From the NCBI RefSeq assembly GCF_046098205.1, contig NZ_JBJURJ010000001.1, positions 434,001-498,000 of the forward strand: 64,000 nt of DNA, given 5' to 3'. Below the pieces are notes generated by a model. It was not told the origin of the DNA. It ran no database searches and saw only the letters and a program-made list of their open reading frames with translations. This document shows, in pieces, positions 35,794-45,506 of this stretch. How positions within the stretch are numbered: the first letter of the stretch is position 1; each line of letters begins with the position of its first letter. Both the position numbers and the translations under genes were made by a program. This stretch comes from Paenibacillus_AR mesotrionivorans (GTDB lineage Bacteria; Bacillota; Bacilli; Paenibacillales; NBRC-103111).

Positions 35794-36615
35794 TTAACGC
35801 TTCAGGTTAACTACTTCCTGGAGAATTTCGTCTGAGGTGGTAATAATCCGAGAGTTCGCCTGGAAGCCGCGCTGGGCGACGATCATCTCGGTGAATTCCG
35901 CAGTCAGATCCACATTGGACATTTCCAGCTGGCCGGATACGATTGCGCCGGTGCCGGTTGCAGCATTGTTAGCAGTGGCTCCCGCCACATCCAGCGTTCC
36001 ACCCGGATTGGCGTTGGGTGTAACGCGGTACAGATTGCCGCCGATTTTCTCCAGACCGCTGGGGTTAGCTACCTTGGCTACGGCAATCAAAATGCCAGTA
36101 GGAACAGAGGTGCCGTCCGCTTGAACCGCAATGATACTTCCATCATTAGCAATGGAGAAGGCAGTAACATCCTCCCCAATGACGATAGGCGCACCTTCGG
36201 AATCGAGAACCCGCAGACCGTCCGCATTAACCAAGTTCCGTTCGGTGTCCACGGTGAAATTCCCCGCCCGGGTTAAGTAATTATCTTCTTCTCCGGCCCT
36301 TACCACGAAAAAGCCGTCGCCGTCGATCCGCAGATCGGTGGGCACGTTAGTGGTCATGGCGCTGCCCGGAGTATGGATGGTATCGATGGAGCTGAGTGCA
36401 ACGCCTAGGCCGATTTGCTTGGCGTTCACACCTCCGGATTCGTTTCCGTTCGGCGCCGTAACTCCGGAAACCGTTTGGCTCAAGATATCCTTGAACATCA
36501 CGCGGCCACCCTTAAAGCCTACGGTATTAACATTGGCGATGTTGTTGCCGATGACGTCCAGCTTGGTTTGAAAGCCGCGCATACCGGAAACGCCGGAATA
36601 CAAAGATCTAAGCAT
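35794..36615 (-). CDS. flgE: Flagellar hook protein FlgE (short Bacilli type)
   Basis: The 273-residue protein has the N-terminal rod/hook motif (LRSLYSGVSGMRGFQTKLDVIGNNIANVNTVGFKGGRVMF, split across residues 2-41), a middle domain, and the C-terminal coiled-coil motif (SNVDLTAEFTEMIVAQRGFQ, then ANSRIITTSDEILQEVVNLKR). Its size and place after flgD match the B. subtilis hook protein; FlgG proteins share these motifs, so the hook assignment rests partly on position. Exported by the type III apparatus. Confidence 0.9.
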   Translation of the reverse strand: MLRSLYSGVSGMRGFQTKLDVIGNNIANVNTVGFKGGRVMFKDILSQTVSGVTAPNGNESGGVNAKQIGLGVALSSIDTIHTPGSAMTTNVPTDLRIDGDGFFVVRAGEEDNYLTRAGNFTVDTERNLVNADGLRVLDSEGAPIVIGEDVTAFSIANDGSIIAVQADGTSVPTGILIAVAKVANPSGLEKIGGNLYRVTPNANPGGTLDVAGATANNAATGTGAIVSGQLEMSNVDLTAEFTEMIVAQRGFQANSRIITTSDEILQEVVNLKR

Positions 36616-36658
36616 AAATTCATTTCCTCCCCGAATGCTTCAATTGGCAATTTTTGAT

Positions 36659-36727
36659 GTGACAGGCTGTTTGCTTCCTTCGATCCGCAAATCAGGCTTC
36701 CTGTTCGGGCCGGCCCTTTCCTGTCAC
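36659..36727 (-). promoter_or_regulatory. Long stem-loop upstream of flgE
   Basis: A perfect 8-bp inverted repeat, GTGACAGG (720-727) with CCTGTCAC (659-666), encloses about 53 bases that contain the palindrome GGGCCGGCCC. It overlaps the stop codon of the upstream gene and ends about 43 bases before the flgE start. It has no T-run. Confidence 0.5.
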
Positions 36728-37104
36728 GATACAACCACGGCACTATCGATATGAGTAAAAACATTGTCTCTCAAATTGTCGCCGTCCATGGCGGTAACGA
36801 TGGTCCTGTTGCGCACATTGGCAATGAGTGCAAGATCATTCATGATCAATAAGGAATCCTTGGCGCCTTTGGCAGCCGCCTTATCCAGGGCAGACCCGAT
36901 CTTCCTTAATTGCTCGGGCTCCAATTGAATTCCCCGCTGCTTCAGCCTGAGTTCGGCATGATGACTGAATTTGAGGGTTTCCTCCTGAAGCACCTGCTGG
37001 AAGCTTTTATCCGGAGCGCCTGCACCGGGCTTGGAACCGACCCTGACATTGCCGGGAGGGAGAGTGGCGGGATACATCTGACCAATTTTCATATTGTCCA
37101 TCAT
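36724..37104 (-). CDS. TIGR02530 / DUF3766 flagellar operon protein
   Basis: A 126-residue protein of the flagellar-operon family found next to flgD in Firmicutes, suggested to be a hook-associated protein. The conserved core is visible (FSHHAELRLKQRGIQLEPEQ, AKGAKDSLLIMNDLALIANV, then TIVTAMDGDNLRDNVFTHID). The ATG overlaps the flgD stop (ATGA). Function is not established. Confidence 0.85.
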   Translation of the reverse strand: MMDNMKIGQMYPATLPPGNVRVGSKPGAGAPDKSFQQVLQEETLKFSHHAELRLKQRGIQLEPEQLRKIGSALDKAAAKGAKDSLLIMNDLALIANVRNRTIVTAMDGDNLRDNVFTHIDSAVVVS

Positions 37105-37547
37105 GATGTGGTCTCCGCGTTCTCAATTTTTGTAATTTTCTCCAAAGACACTTCTACGCCGTCCACATTGGCATACTGAACACCTTTTTTGAAGCTGATG
37201 GATTGGACAATGCCGCTGTCTTCGGTTTCAGAACCGCCGGAATCCTTGCTTGTCCATGTGATGGATTTGCCAATCAATCCGGAGGCCATTCCCAGGGATT
37301 CACGCAATGCTTTCATTTCCGTCGCCATATTGGTCAACTGCTCTACAGAGGAGAACTGCGCCATCTGGGCGATGAATTCCTTATCCTGCAAGGGCTGCAT
37401 CGGGTCCTGGTTCTTCAACTGGGTAATCAGGATTTTAAGAAACTGGTCCTTCCCCAATTCGCTGCCGTTGGTTTTCGCCGCTTTGCTGACGTTGGAGGAG
37501 GAATAATAAGGCCATACATTCTGGGTGGATATAGGAGAATCCGCCAT
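37101..37547 (-). CDS. flgD: Flagellar hook cap protein FlgD
   Basis: Scaffold for hook polymerisation. At 148 residues it is the short Bacilli form, lacking the C-terminal Ig/tudor-like domains of E. coli FlgD (231). The signature LGKDQFLKILITQLKNQDPM plus KEFIAQMAQFSSVEQL is clear. Confidence 0.95.
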   Translation of the reverse strand: MADSPISTQNVWPYYSSSNVSKAAKTNGSELGKDQFLKILITQLKNQDPMQPLQDKEFIAQMAQFSSVEQLTNMATEMKALRESLGMASGLIGKSITWTSKDSGGSETEDSGIVQSISFKKGVQYANVDGVEVSLEKITKIENAETTS

Positions 37548-37584
37548 TGTTTACACCTCCTTTTCACAAGACGGAGCCAGCCAT

Positions 37585-38913
37585 CTAGGCGATCACGTCA
37601 AAGCCATCTTCCTCGGAAGTCTCTCTGCGCAGAATAGCGGCTGCTTCAACAGCATACTCCTCGTTTCCATCACGGGCCTGTTCCCGGTTGTGAGAGCCCG
37701 GCTGCCTGGATTGCTGCTGCCCGCGCGGGTCCTGGAACATGCTGGACTGCAGGGAAGGACTTTGGGCGACTTCAATCTTCTCCACTTGAATACCCTGGCT
37801 TTGCAGCATGTTGCGGAGCTGGGCCAGCTGGGATTCCAGCGCATCCTTGCCCATCGCGGTCTGTGCGGCGAATTGAGCCACCAGCTGTCCGTTGTGCAGG
37901 GTGAGTCTCACGTCCACATGCCCCAATGCTTCAGGCGTCAAAGAAAGTCTCGCTTCGGTTATCCCGTTGCCGGTTTGGACACGGAGCTTGCCAAGCATAA
38001 ACTTGCTGATATCCTCCGCCAGCTGTCCTGCACGTACCGGGACGGACTCTGCGGGAGCCTGGGTTCTATCAAGCAGGTGTCTCCCGTTAACGGGTGCTGT
38101 GCTGAAGGGTCCCTCTTGGGTGTCACCGGACTCTTGACCGGATTCGGCTTGCTCCTGCGGTAAGGTCTGTGCGCCTTTGCCGTTATCGGCCAACTGGATA
38201 GGCGTATGTCTGGCTGCCAGCATCTCCAGCCGGGAAGCGGCTGTGGAGGGCAGTACGGTAAACGTTACGTCGGCGGACTTATTGGCACCGGCTTTACCGT
38301 CTTCCAATGTATGCACAGGCAGGGTCTGCTCCGGCTGATTGCGCTTCGTCAGAATTGCAGCCAGCTTATCCTGGAGCTGATTCAGGAAGATCTCATTCGG
38401 ATGCTGATTCAGCGCTTGGACAAATTCCTTCAGCACCACTTGCGCCTGGTGTGCGTTCATAGCCGGAGCGGCTGTGGATTCTCCCTCCGCCTGATTGGCA
38501 AGAGTTGACGCATCCTCCGGGTTCAAAACCGCCGCGGGCAACAGCTGCATGCCTTGCAGGAGAAGTGCCGCCTGGGCCAGCCAAGCCTGCATATCCTCAT
38601 CTCCAAGATGCTGCTCCAGCAAATCCGGATTGTCAGCCAATTGCTCCAGCAGCTTCACCAAAACCTCCGAATCGGGTCCTGCCAGTATGGCTGCCGACTC
38701 CTCAGAGCTCATCCCGGCCAGCAAACCTGCCAGCAGCGTAGACAAATTGGGGAGTGTGCTTGTTTGAGCTTGGGCGCTTGTACCGCCGATGACCTGCACC
38801 AGCATTTGGCCAAAAGCATTGCTGCCCGCTGCTGAGGCGGTTCCAGCTGCAGTCCCTTGAACGGCTCCGGTATTTCCCGGCATAGTCATGACCAATGGGG
38901 TAATCGTTGTCAT
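37585..38913 (-). CDS. fliK: Flagellar hook-length control protein FliK
   Basis: Secreted ruler that triggers the FlhB substrate switch. The 442-residue protein has a poorly conserved Ala/Gln/Leu-rich N-terminal two thirds and a conserved C-terminal domain (ARLSLTPEALGHVDVRLTLH, then NGQLVAQFAAQTAMGKDALE). I chose ATG 38913 (MTTITPLVM) because AAAGGAGG lies upstream; an in-frame GTG at 38925 overlaps that site. Confidence 0.93.
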   Translation of the reverse strand: MTTITPLVMTMPGNTGAVQGTAAGTASAAGSNAFGQMLVQVIGGTSAQAQTSTLPNLSTLLAGLLAGMSSEESAAILAGPDSEVLVKLLEQLADNPDLLEQHLGDEDMQAWLAQAALLLQGMQLLPAAVLNPEDASTLANQAEGESTAAPAMNAHQAQVVLKEFVQALNQHPNEIFLNQLQDKLAAILTKRNQPEQTLPVHTLEDGKAGANKSADVTFTVLPSTAASRLEMLAARHTPIQLADNGKGAQTLPQEQAESGQESGDTQEGPFSTAPVNGRHLLDRTQAPAESVPVRAGQLAEDISKFMLGKLRVQTGNGITEARLSLTPEALGHVDVRLTLHNGQLVAQFAAQTAMGKDALESQLAQLRNMLQSQGIQVEKIEVAQSPSLQSSMFQDPRGQQQSRQPGSHNREQARDGNEEYAVEAAAILRRETSEEDGFDVIA

Positions 38914-38954
38914 TTTCGTTTTCACCTCCTTTCATGGGCTGGTTCTAATTTGAA

Positions 38955-39890
38955 TTATGGAGCCAGCTTGGATGCAATGACCGGAGCGACTTCCTTAAAG
39001 TTGTCTGACAGATAGGTCATTACTTTGGAGCGCCCCGCCACATCCATACTGTTCAGGATCTCAACAACCTTGGCGGAGTCCGTTTTATTCATTTCTACCA
39101 GAAGCTCAGCAGCACTTTTGGGCGTCATGCCGGCAAAGGTCTGACCCAGCTCCTGCTTGGTCATGGCGCTTGACGGGGTGGTAGCGGCCGTTTTGTTCAG
39201 ATCAAGACGCTCCTGGAGGGCGGCGATTTGCTTGTCCTTGGCCGGAACTGCATCCTTCAGATAGATGGAGGCTTCAGCGGCTTTTTTGGCGTCCATTTTC
39301 TCCAGAATGCGGACCCGGTCGTCCGTCTTCATCTCAGAAAGCAGCAGCACCTGCTCCTTCAGGGTCAGATTCTGCATAATAGGCGCAGCCTTGCTCGGCG
39401 ACATCTTGGCATACATGGAAGCTGTCTCGGTAATCAGCGCCTGATACTCTTCGTCGCTTTTGGCCGCACTTGCCTTCTGCGCTTCCAAAGCAGCAACCTT
39501 GGCCTGCAGATCCTTAATGGTCTGCTCCTTATCCTTCAATGTCTGGGTGCTGCCGGCCAATTCGGCCGTCTGGGCTTCCAGCTGCTTCTGCAGGGCAGCC
39601 AGTTGGGCGGAAGCCTCGGTTGCGGAAGCCTCAGGTGTGCCTTCGGTATGGGCAGCAGTCCCCTGCGCAGGCGCCTGAGCTTCCTTGACCTCTCCCTTGG
39701 GATCAGGGAGAATGGCGGACAAACCCGGCACTTTATTCCCTATTTTCAAGAGCTCATCCGTTGCACTGTAGCCAAACAAGGAGAAGAGCGCCCCCATCAG
39801 CACCATCGTGAATACAATGGGGATAAAAAACCAGTATAAAAACCGTTCAAACGCGCTGAATGTCGGCTTTTCCGCCTCCATCTCCATCAT
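38955..39890 (-). CDS. ylxF: YlxF / MotE-like flagellar protein (MgtE N-domain)
   Basis: The 311-residue protein has an N-terminal membrane helix (about 16-39), a coiled coil (about 90-150) and a domain like MgtE_N with repeated motifs (MYAKMSPSKAAPIMQNL, ILEKMDAKKAAEASIYL, TFAGMTPKSAAELLVEMNKT, ILNSMDVAGRSKVMTYL). It matches YlxF/MotE family proteins by architecture and by position between fliJ and fliK. MotE chaperones MotC in other bacteria; the role here is inferred. Confidence 0.85.
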   Translation of the reverse strand: MMEMEAEKPTFSAFERFLYWFFIPIVFTMVLMGALFSLFGYSATDELLKIGNKVPGLSAILPDPKGEVKEAQAPAQGTAAHTEGTPEASATEASAQLAALQKQLEAQTAELAGSTQTLKDKEQTIKDLQAKVAALEAQKASAAKSDEEYQALITETASMYAKMSPSKAAPIMQNLTLKEQVLLLSEMKTDDRVRILEKMDAKKAAEASIYLKDAVPAKDKQIAALQERLDLNKTAATTPSSAMTKQELGQTFAGMTPKSAAELLVEMNKTDSAKVVEILNSMDVAGRSKVMTYLSDNFKEVAPVIASKLAP

Positions 39891-39918
39891 TTATGCACTT
39901 CCTTTTGTCCAAGATCTA

Positions 39919-40359
39919 TTATCCATGGCTGGCTTTGTGCCGCATGGTGGCCATTTCATCCAGGACTTCCTGCTCCTTCTTCAGCACCGTAGCCTGATGA
40001 AGCAGATATGCCTTGTTGCGGGCTTGATCCCAAACCTTTTCCTCCACCATTTTGGAGGAGAGAATACCCCGCTTTTCTACTACGTCCTTTTCGGCCAGCC
40101 GGACATCTGCCGTTTTGCACCGGATTCTGTTATTCAGATGATCCAGATAATACTGGTAATTCATCAGCTCCGAGGCGGTAGTATGCTGTGCTGCCGAGAC
40201 GAGCTCAGTTTCTACACTGTTTTTTTCGGAAAACAAGGTGGAAAGGCTCTCCTCCTCTTCCCGGAGGTGGCCGATGGCACCGGACAATACCCATTCAGCC
40301 TGAGTCTTTTCATTGGATTTCAGATCCACAATCTTCTGGAAGGTGTACTTAAACCGCAT
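39919..40359 (-). CDS. fliJ: Flagellar export chaperone FliJ
   Basis: Coiled-coil component of the export ATPase complex, 146 residues, almost entirely helical (FKYTFQKIVDLKSNEKTQAE onward). I chose ATG 40359 because the GGAGG site lies within the end of fliI; a TTG at 40371 touches it directly. It follows fliI closely. Confidence 0.92.
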   Translation of the reverse strand: MRFKYTFQKIVDLKSNEKTQAEWVLSGAIGHLREEEESLSTLFSEKNSVETELVSAAQHTTASELMNYQYYLDHLNNRIRCKTADVRLAEKDVVEKRGILSSKMVEEKVWDQARNKAYLLHQATVLKKEQEVLDEMATMRHKASHG

Positions 40360-40367
40360 CCTCTGCC

Positions 40368-41687
40368 TCAACCTCCGCTGAATTCGGATAACAAACGCTC
40401 CTGAACCTCGGTGAATGTCACTTTCTCATCTACTTTTTGCCGGGTGAACTCATTGATGGCCTGTATATATTTCAAGGACATGTCGATTTCCGGGTTGGAT
40501 CCGCGCTGGTATGCCCCAATATTGATCAGATCTTCCGAATCCTTATATATAGAAAGAAGCTGATTCAGGAATTGGGCGGCCTCCTGATGCTCAGGCGGCA
40601 CGATTTCCTTCATAACGCGGCTGACGCTGGCCAGAATATCAATGGCCGGGAAATGTCCTTTGTTGGCAAGATTGCGGTTAAGCACGATGTGTCCGTCCAG
40701 AATCCCGCGAACGGCATCGGCAATGGGTTCATTCATATCATCACCGTCCACCAGCACCGTGTAGAAAGCGGTAATGGAGCCTTTGGGATTGGTCCCTGAG
40801 CGTTCCAGAAGCTTCGGCAGCATGGCGAACACGGATGGGGTATATCCTCTTGTTGCAGGCGGTTCCCCTACAGCCAGCCCAACTTCCCGCTGAGCCATGG
40901 CAAAACGTGTAACGGAATCCATCATCAGCATGACGTTTAAACCGCGGTCTCTGAAAAATTCGGCAATGCTGGTGGCAATCAGCGCCCCCTTAATCCGGAT
41001 CAAAGCCGGCTGGTCGGAGGTAGCCACAATAACAACGGAGCGTGCAAGTCCTTCCGGCCCCAGATCTCTCTCAATAAAATCCAATACCTCCCGACCCCGT
41101 TCACCGATTAGGGCAATCACATTGACATCGGCGGCGGTGTTCCGGGCGATCATCCCCATCAAGGTGCTCTTCCCTACGCCTGAGCCGGCGAAAATCCCCA
41201 CCCGCTGGCCGTTGCCCACTGTAAGCAGCCCGTCTATAGCCCGAATGCCTACGCTGAGGGGCTCCAGCACCCGTGGACGCTTTAACGGATTGCTGGGCAT
41301 ATTGTGGGTGGAATAGTGGGTCATACGGCTGGGGAGAAAGCTTCCGTCCAAGGGCTGTCCGAGGCCGTCGAGGACCTTGCCCAGAAGCTCATAACCAACC
41401 TGTACGGAGAGCGGCTTGCCGGTGCCCACCACTTCACAGCCCGGCCCGACGGAATGCAGGTCACCGAGGGGCATCAAAATCACTTTGTTGTCCCGGAAGC
41501 CCACAACCTCCGCTTTCAACGGCTTGGTGGACTTATAGGGATAGATATAGCAGACATCGCCTACGCTGGCGTCGGGACCTTCGGACTCAACCGTCAACCC
41601 GATAACCTGGGTTACCTTGCCGTTCACCAGCACAGGGTCGATATGACGAAGGTGTTCGATATAACGCGAAGCCTGGGGCATGTTCAT
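40368..41687 (-). CDS. fliI: Flagellum-specific ATPase FliI
   Basis: Export ATPase, 439 residues. It has the F1-beta-like core with Walker A at residues 167-175 (AGSGVGKST), Walker B (GLNVMLMMDSVTRFAMAQRE) and GEPPATRGYTPSVFAMLPKL. It overlaps fliH by 4 bp and fliJ follows immediately. Confidence 0.97.
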   Translation of the reverse strand: MNMPQASRYIEHLRHIDPVLVNGKVTQVIGLTVESEGPDASVGDVCYIYPYKSTKPLKAEVVGFRDNKVILMPLGDLHSVGPGCEVVGTGKPLSVQVGYELLGKVLDGLGQPLDGSFLPSRMTHYSTHNMPSNPLKRPRVLEPLSVGIRAIDGLLTVGNGQRVGIFAGSGVGKSTLMGMIARNTAADVNVIALIGERGREVLDFIERDLGPEGLARSVVIVATSDQPALIRIKGALIATSIAEFFRDRGLNVMLMMDSVTRFAMAQREVGLAVGEPPATRGYTPSVFAMLPKLLERSGTNPKGSITAFYTVLVDGDDMNEPIADAVRGILDGHIVLNRNLANKGHFPAIDILASVSRVMKEIVPPEHQEAAQFLNQLLSIYKDSEDLINIGAYQRGSNPEIDMSLKYIQAINEFTRQKVDEKVTFTEVQERLLSEFSGG

Positions 41688-42520
41688 GCTTCCTCTTCTC
41701 CCTCCGCCATTTCCATGGACAATTGCTGCAGCGCAAGCTTGATTTCCTTTAATTGTGTGTCCACACGGGCATCAATGCTGCCGAAGGCGGTGCGGACCAC
41801 ACATCCGTAATCATCAATGGTGGAATCGGGAAGAATCTCCAGCTCCGCTTGGGAATCCACGGACAGCTTCAGCTCATCCCGGGCGTCCCGGATATAGGCG
41901 AACTGCTTAGGGCTTACGCAAAGGGTAATGGTTCCTTTTTCCCTTTTGCGGGCCAGCACCCCCTTAGTCATTTCAATGACCCATTGGGGATTCACGCTCA
42001 GCTCCTGCTGGATGATCTTGCCTGCAATGGCAGTCGCCAGCTCCACCAGGAAAGGTTCGGATTCCTGGATGATCTGCCGCTTCAGCTCGTACGCCTGCTC
42101 CAGTACAGTACGGGCATCACCGAGAAGCTGGTCATATTGCTCCAGCACCTTAACCTCGGCCTGCTCCTGTCCCTCCTGGAACCCTTGCGCGAATCCGCCC
42201 TGCCGTGCTTCCTCCATGGCCTGCCGGTCCTGGCCGCGGCGCTCTTCCCACCAGCCTTCAATTTCCTGCTGGGCGGAAGCCCGAAGCTCCTCTGCATCCT
42301 CCAAGGCCTGGCGGATCTGCTCCTCGGCTACATTCTCCGCATCCAGCAGAATGCGGTCCTTCATCTGAAGCAACTGCCGGAGCTCCGCCTCTTCCTCATC
42401 AGTAACAGGCTGGGCCTGGGTTTCATGCTGCATATGATGGGGTAAAGGAAAAGGTGAAACATTTATTTCCTTTCGATCGTCTAAGGTAATGTAGTATTGA
42501 GGCTTGATGACTCTAGACAA
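41684..42520 (-). CDS. fliH: Flagellar assembly protein FliH
   Basis: Export ATPase regulator, 278 residues, with a long Glu/Gln-rich coiled coil (about 40-135) including the GxxxG-like stretch ARQGGFAQGFQEGQEQ and a C-terminal V1/F1-subunit-E-like domain. The start is TTG at 42520 inside the last codons of fliG, with GGGGGAG 9 bases upstream. Confidence 0.9.
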   Translation of the reverse strand: MSRVIKPQYYITLDDRKEINVSPFPLPHHMQHETQAQPVTDEEEAELRQLLQMKDRILLDAENVAEEQIRQALEDAEELRASAQQEIEGWWEERRGQDRQAMEEARQGGFAQGFQEGQEQAEVKVLEQYDQLLGDARTVLEQAYELKRQIIQESEPFLVELATAIAGKIIQQELSVNPQWVIEMTKGVLARKREKGTITLCVSPKQFAYIRDARDELKLSVDSQAELEILPDSTIDDYGCVVRTAFGSIDARVDTQLKEIKLALQQLSMEMAEGEEEA

Positions 42521-43541
42521 TCACATCATCTCCCCCGCCGCGGGCGATAATAATCTCGCCGGATTCCTCAAGACGGCGAATGGTGGATACAATACGGCTT
42601 TGGGCCTCTTCCACATCACGCAGCCGGACAGGTCCCATGTATTCCATTTCTTCCTTGAAGGTCTCCGCCATCCGTTTGGACATATTGCGGAAGATGGATT
42701 CCCGTACTTCCTCGCTGGCAACCTTGAGAGCCAGTTGGAGGTCGGCATTCTCCAGATCCCGTATAATGCGCTGAATGGAACGGTTGTCGATATTGACGAT
42801 GTCTTCGAATACGAACATCCGCTTCTTGATTTCCTCGGCCAGCTCCGGATCCTGAATTTCCAGGGCATCCAGAATGGTACGTTCCGTACCGCGGTCGACC
42901 CCATTGAGGATTTGCACAATGGATTCGATACCGCCTGCGGAGGTGTAGTCCTGGGTAACCGTAGCGGAGAGCTTCTGCTCAAGTACACGCTCCACCTGAG
43001 CCACCACCTCCGGAGAGGTGCTGTCCATCAGGGCAATCCGCTTGGCCACATCCGCCTGCTTATCCTCAGGCAGCGCGGAGAGAATCATGGAAGCCTGCTG
43101 GGCCTGCAGGTAAGACAGCACCAGCGCGATGGTTTGGGTATTCTCGTTCTGGATAAAGTTAAGAATTTGCGACGGGTCCGCCTTCCGGGCAAAGTCAAAG
43201 GGACGAACCTGCAGGGTTGCCGTCAGCTTGTTGATAATATCGATGGCCTTCTGGTTGCCCAGCGCCTTCTCCAGGATCTCCTTGGCATAAGCGATACCGC
43301 CCTGGGAGATGAATTCCTGGGCCATGCAGATTTGATGGAATTCCGCCAGAATGGCGTCCTTTTCTCCTGAGTCCACCTTGCGGACATTGGCGATTTCCAA
43401 GGTCAGCTGTTCGATTTCGTCATCCCGGAGATGCTTGAAGATTTGAGCGGAAACCTCCGGACCCAGACTGATCAGCAGAATAGCAGCCTTTTGCCGGCCT
43501 GTAAGAACTGGAGCCTGAAAAGCCCCTTTCGCTGCTGCCAT
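42513..43541 (-). CDS. fliG: Flagellar motor switch protein FliG
   Basis: Torque-generating rotor protein, 342 residues. It has N, middle (with EHPQ-like region FIQNENTQTIALVLSYLQ) and C domains with the charged torque helix (IEDIVNIDNRSIQRIIRDLE region). It lies 11 bp after fliF. Confidence 0.97.
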   Translation of the reverse strand: MAAAKGAFQAPVLTGRQKAAILLISLGPEVSAQIFKHLRDDEIEQLTLEIANVRKVDSGEKDAILAEFHQICMAQEFISQGGIAYAKEILEKALGNQKAIDIINKLTATLQVRPFDFARKADPSQILNFIQNENTQTIALVLSYLQAQQASMILSALPEDKQADVAKRIALMDSTSPEVVAQVERVLEQKLSATVTQDYTSAGGIESIVQILNGVDRGTERTILDALEIQDPELAEEIKKRMFVFEDIVNIDNRSIQRIIRDLENADLQLALKVASEEVRESIFRNMSKRMAETFKEEMEYMGPVRLRDVEEAQSRIVSTIRRLEESGEIIIARGGGDDVIV

Positions 43542-43552
43542 TGCACACCCCT

Positions 43553-45133
43553 CTATTCATCTACAAGCCAGGTGCGAAGAAGATTAACGAACTCTTCCGG
43601 TTTTTTCTTCGCCAATTGCTCAAGCTGCTTCCTGGCCTGATTTTCATTAGTAAGATTGTCAAGATCAATGCTCGGGAACTCAGCCTTGGCATTGGAGTTT
43701 TGGGCCATAACTGCCGCTTCTTCCTCCATCGCCGCCAATTCTCTGGATTTGCGTCTGCGCGAGGCCACCACGAAGCCGCCCACTGCCGCCAATGCTGCTG
43801 CGGCTGCGCCGATTCCACCATACAGAAGCCAATTGGTGCCTCCCGCGGTTTGTGCTCCGGGTGCAGTTTCTGCAAAGGTTTCATCAAACACGGTTACCTT
43901 GCCTGCCAGTTCCTCATTGGTATAGGTCCGGCCGTTATTGGCCAAAGAAGTGGCTACCAGACTGGTCAACATCCGCTGGATGGCGGTTTTGGTGGCGTCG
44001 GTCAAATTGGCGTTCCGGTTGATCCCAACGCTGATCATCAAATCGTTGACAAAAAACGGTTGGGATTCAATAACCTCTTTGATCCGGTTAAATTCATAAT
44101 TGTAGGTCCGGTTGGATTCCTCCGACGTACCGCTGCCGGCGTTGGTGCCTGACGGATAAGTGGGAACATCGGTTTCGCCTGTACCGGCTACGCCTCCGTT
44201 GGACGCTCCTGTTGAGGATTTTTCATTCACATTGGAGCTGACCACAATGCCGTTTTCCCCGTTAACCGGCGTAACCAGATCATTGTTTTGCGTCTTCTTA
44301 TCGTAATTAAAGGTAGCTACCACCATCGGCATCACATTGTTGGCTCCCGCTATGGAACCAAGCTGGCGGGTAATCTCCTTACGCAGGTCCTGCTCGAAGT
44401 CCTTCTTGATCTGGAACTGCTGCGCCGCCGCATTGGTTGCCCCAACCTGTCCTGCAGACGTTTTGGAATATGGGAGCAAATCCCCGTTCTGATCGGAGAT
44501 GGTGATATTCTCCACCGTCAAATTCGGGACACTTTTCGACACCAATTGATACATTGTGTCGATTTTTAATTGATCGAGGACGTAGCCGGGCTTCGTATTT
44601 ACCATAATCGACGCTGTAGGCGGTTGGTTCTGGCGAAGGAATACGCCGTCATCCTGGCGGGTAATCAGCACCTTGGAGCCTGCGATGGCCACATTGGTGT
44701 TAATCAGCTGCTCCAGCTCTCCTTGGAGAGCCTCCATCTCCATGATTCGGGTCTGGGCATCGGTTTTGCCGAAGATGCTGTTTTCCCGGAAGACACCCCA
44801 TCCGATAGAGCCGCTTTTGGTTAATCCTTGGCCGACGATATCCACCTTCACTTGGGACACCATTTTGCGGGGAACTCCGATGCTCTTGCCGTCCTCGCTC
44901 ATTTTGTAGGGGATCGTGTTGTCCTTCAGGTACTTGGTAATGGATGCCGCGTCATTAGGCTGCAAATCCGTAAAGGCCGTTGCATATTCAATTTTGGAGT
45001 TGTTGTAAACAAACAGGACAATCGTCAGGATCATCGCTATAAAAATGCCGACAATCATAAGTTTAGAAGTTTTGTTGAATCGATTCCAATATTGCTTCAC
45101 ATTCGTCCAATATTGGAGCAATCTTTCATTCAC
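43553..45133 (-). CDS. fliF: Flagellar MS-ring protein FliF
   Basis: MS-ring scaffold in the membrane, 526 residues. It has an N-terminal membrane helix (about 24-45), a YscJ/FliF ring-building domain (YATAFTDLQPNDAASITKYL; ELEQLINTNVAIAGSKVLI), a low-complexity middle, a second helix (WLLYGGIGAAAAALAAVGGF) and a C-terminal FliG-binding tail. I chose GTG 45133 (MNERLLQYW) because GAGGTG precedes it. Confidence 0.96.
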   Translation of the reverse strand: MNERLLQYWTNVKQYWNRFNKTSKLMIVGIFIAMILTIVLFVYNNSKIEYATAFTDLQPNDAASITKYLKDNTIPYKMSEDGKSIGVPRKMVSQVKVDIVGQGLTKSGSIGWGVFRENSIFGKTDAQTRIMEMEALQGELEQLINTNVAIAGSKVLITRQDDGVFLRQNQPPTASIMVNTKPGYVLDQLKIDTMYQLVSKSVPNLTVENITISDQNGDLLPYSKTSAGQVGATNAAAQQFQIKKDFEQDLRKEITRQLGSIAGANNVMPMVVATFNYDKKTQNNDLVTPVNGENGIVVSSNVNEKSSTGASNGGVAGTGETDVPTYPSGTNAGSGTSEESNRTYNYEFNRIKEVIESQPFFVNDLMISVGINRNANLTDATKTAIQRMLTSLVATSLANNGRTYTNEELAGKVTVFDETFAETAPGAQTAGGTNWLLYGGIGAAAAALAAVGGFVVASRRRKSRELAAMEEEAAVMAQNSNAKAEFPSIDLDNLTNENQARKQLEQLAKKKPEEFVNLLRTWLVDE

Positions 45134-45179
45134 GTATTTCACCTCGTCCGCCAGCACGTATGTCAATCATACGTTAGGA

Positions 45180-45488
45180 TCAAATTTGCGTTCTCATGAT
45201 GTCCTGATAAGCCTCAATCACCTTATTGCGGACCTGGACGGTAAGCTCCAGTCCCAAGGACAGCCTTTCCGCATTGATCGTCAGCTGATGGGCATCTACC
45301 CCTTCGCCGCGGACAAATTGATCATTCAGTATTTCCACATTCTTTTCCTGGGCCGATAATTGGCCAATAGCCTGATTTAGCATATCCCCGAAGGATTTCC
45401 CCAGGTCAGCAGCTCCCGCCGATGCTTTGGCATCCGTCTGTATCGGCTTCAACAAGGAGGCTGGCTGGATTCCTATTTTCTCGATCAT
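45180..45488 (-). CDS. fliE: Flagellar hook-basal body protein FliE
   Basis: Adapter between the MS ring and rod, 102 residues, with the family C-terminus (LTVQVRNKVIEAYQDIMRTQI) and core SFGDMLNQAIGQLSAQE. Position between flgC and fliF is standard. Confidence 0.95.
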   Translation of the reverse strand: MIEKIGIQPASLLKPIQTDAKASAGAADLGKSFGDMLNQAIGQLSAQEKNVEILNDQFVRGEGVDAHQLTINAERLSLGLELTVQVRNKVIEAYQDIMRTQI

Positions 45489-45506
45489 CTGTAGTTACCC
45501 CCTAAT

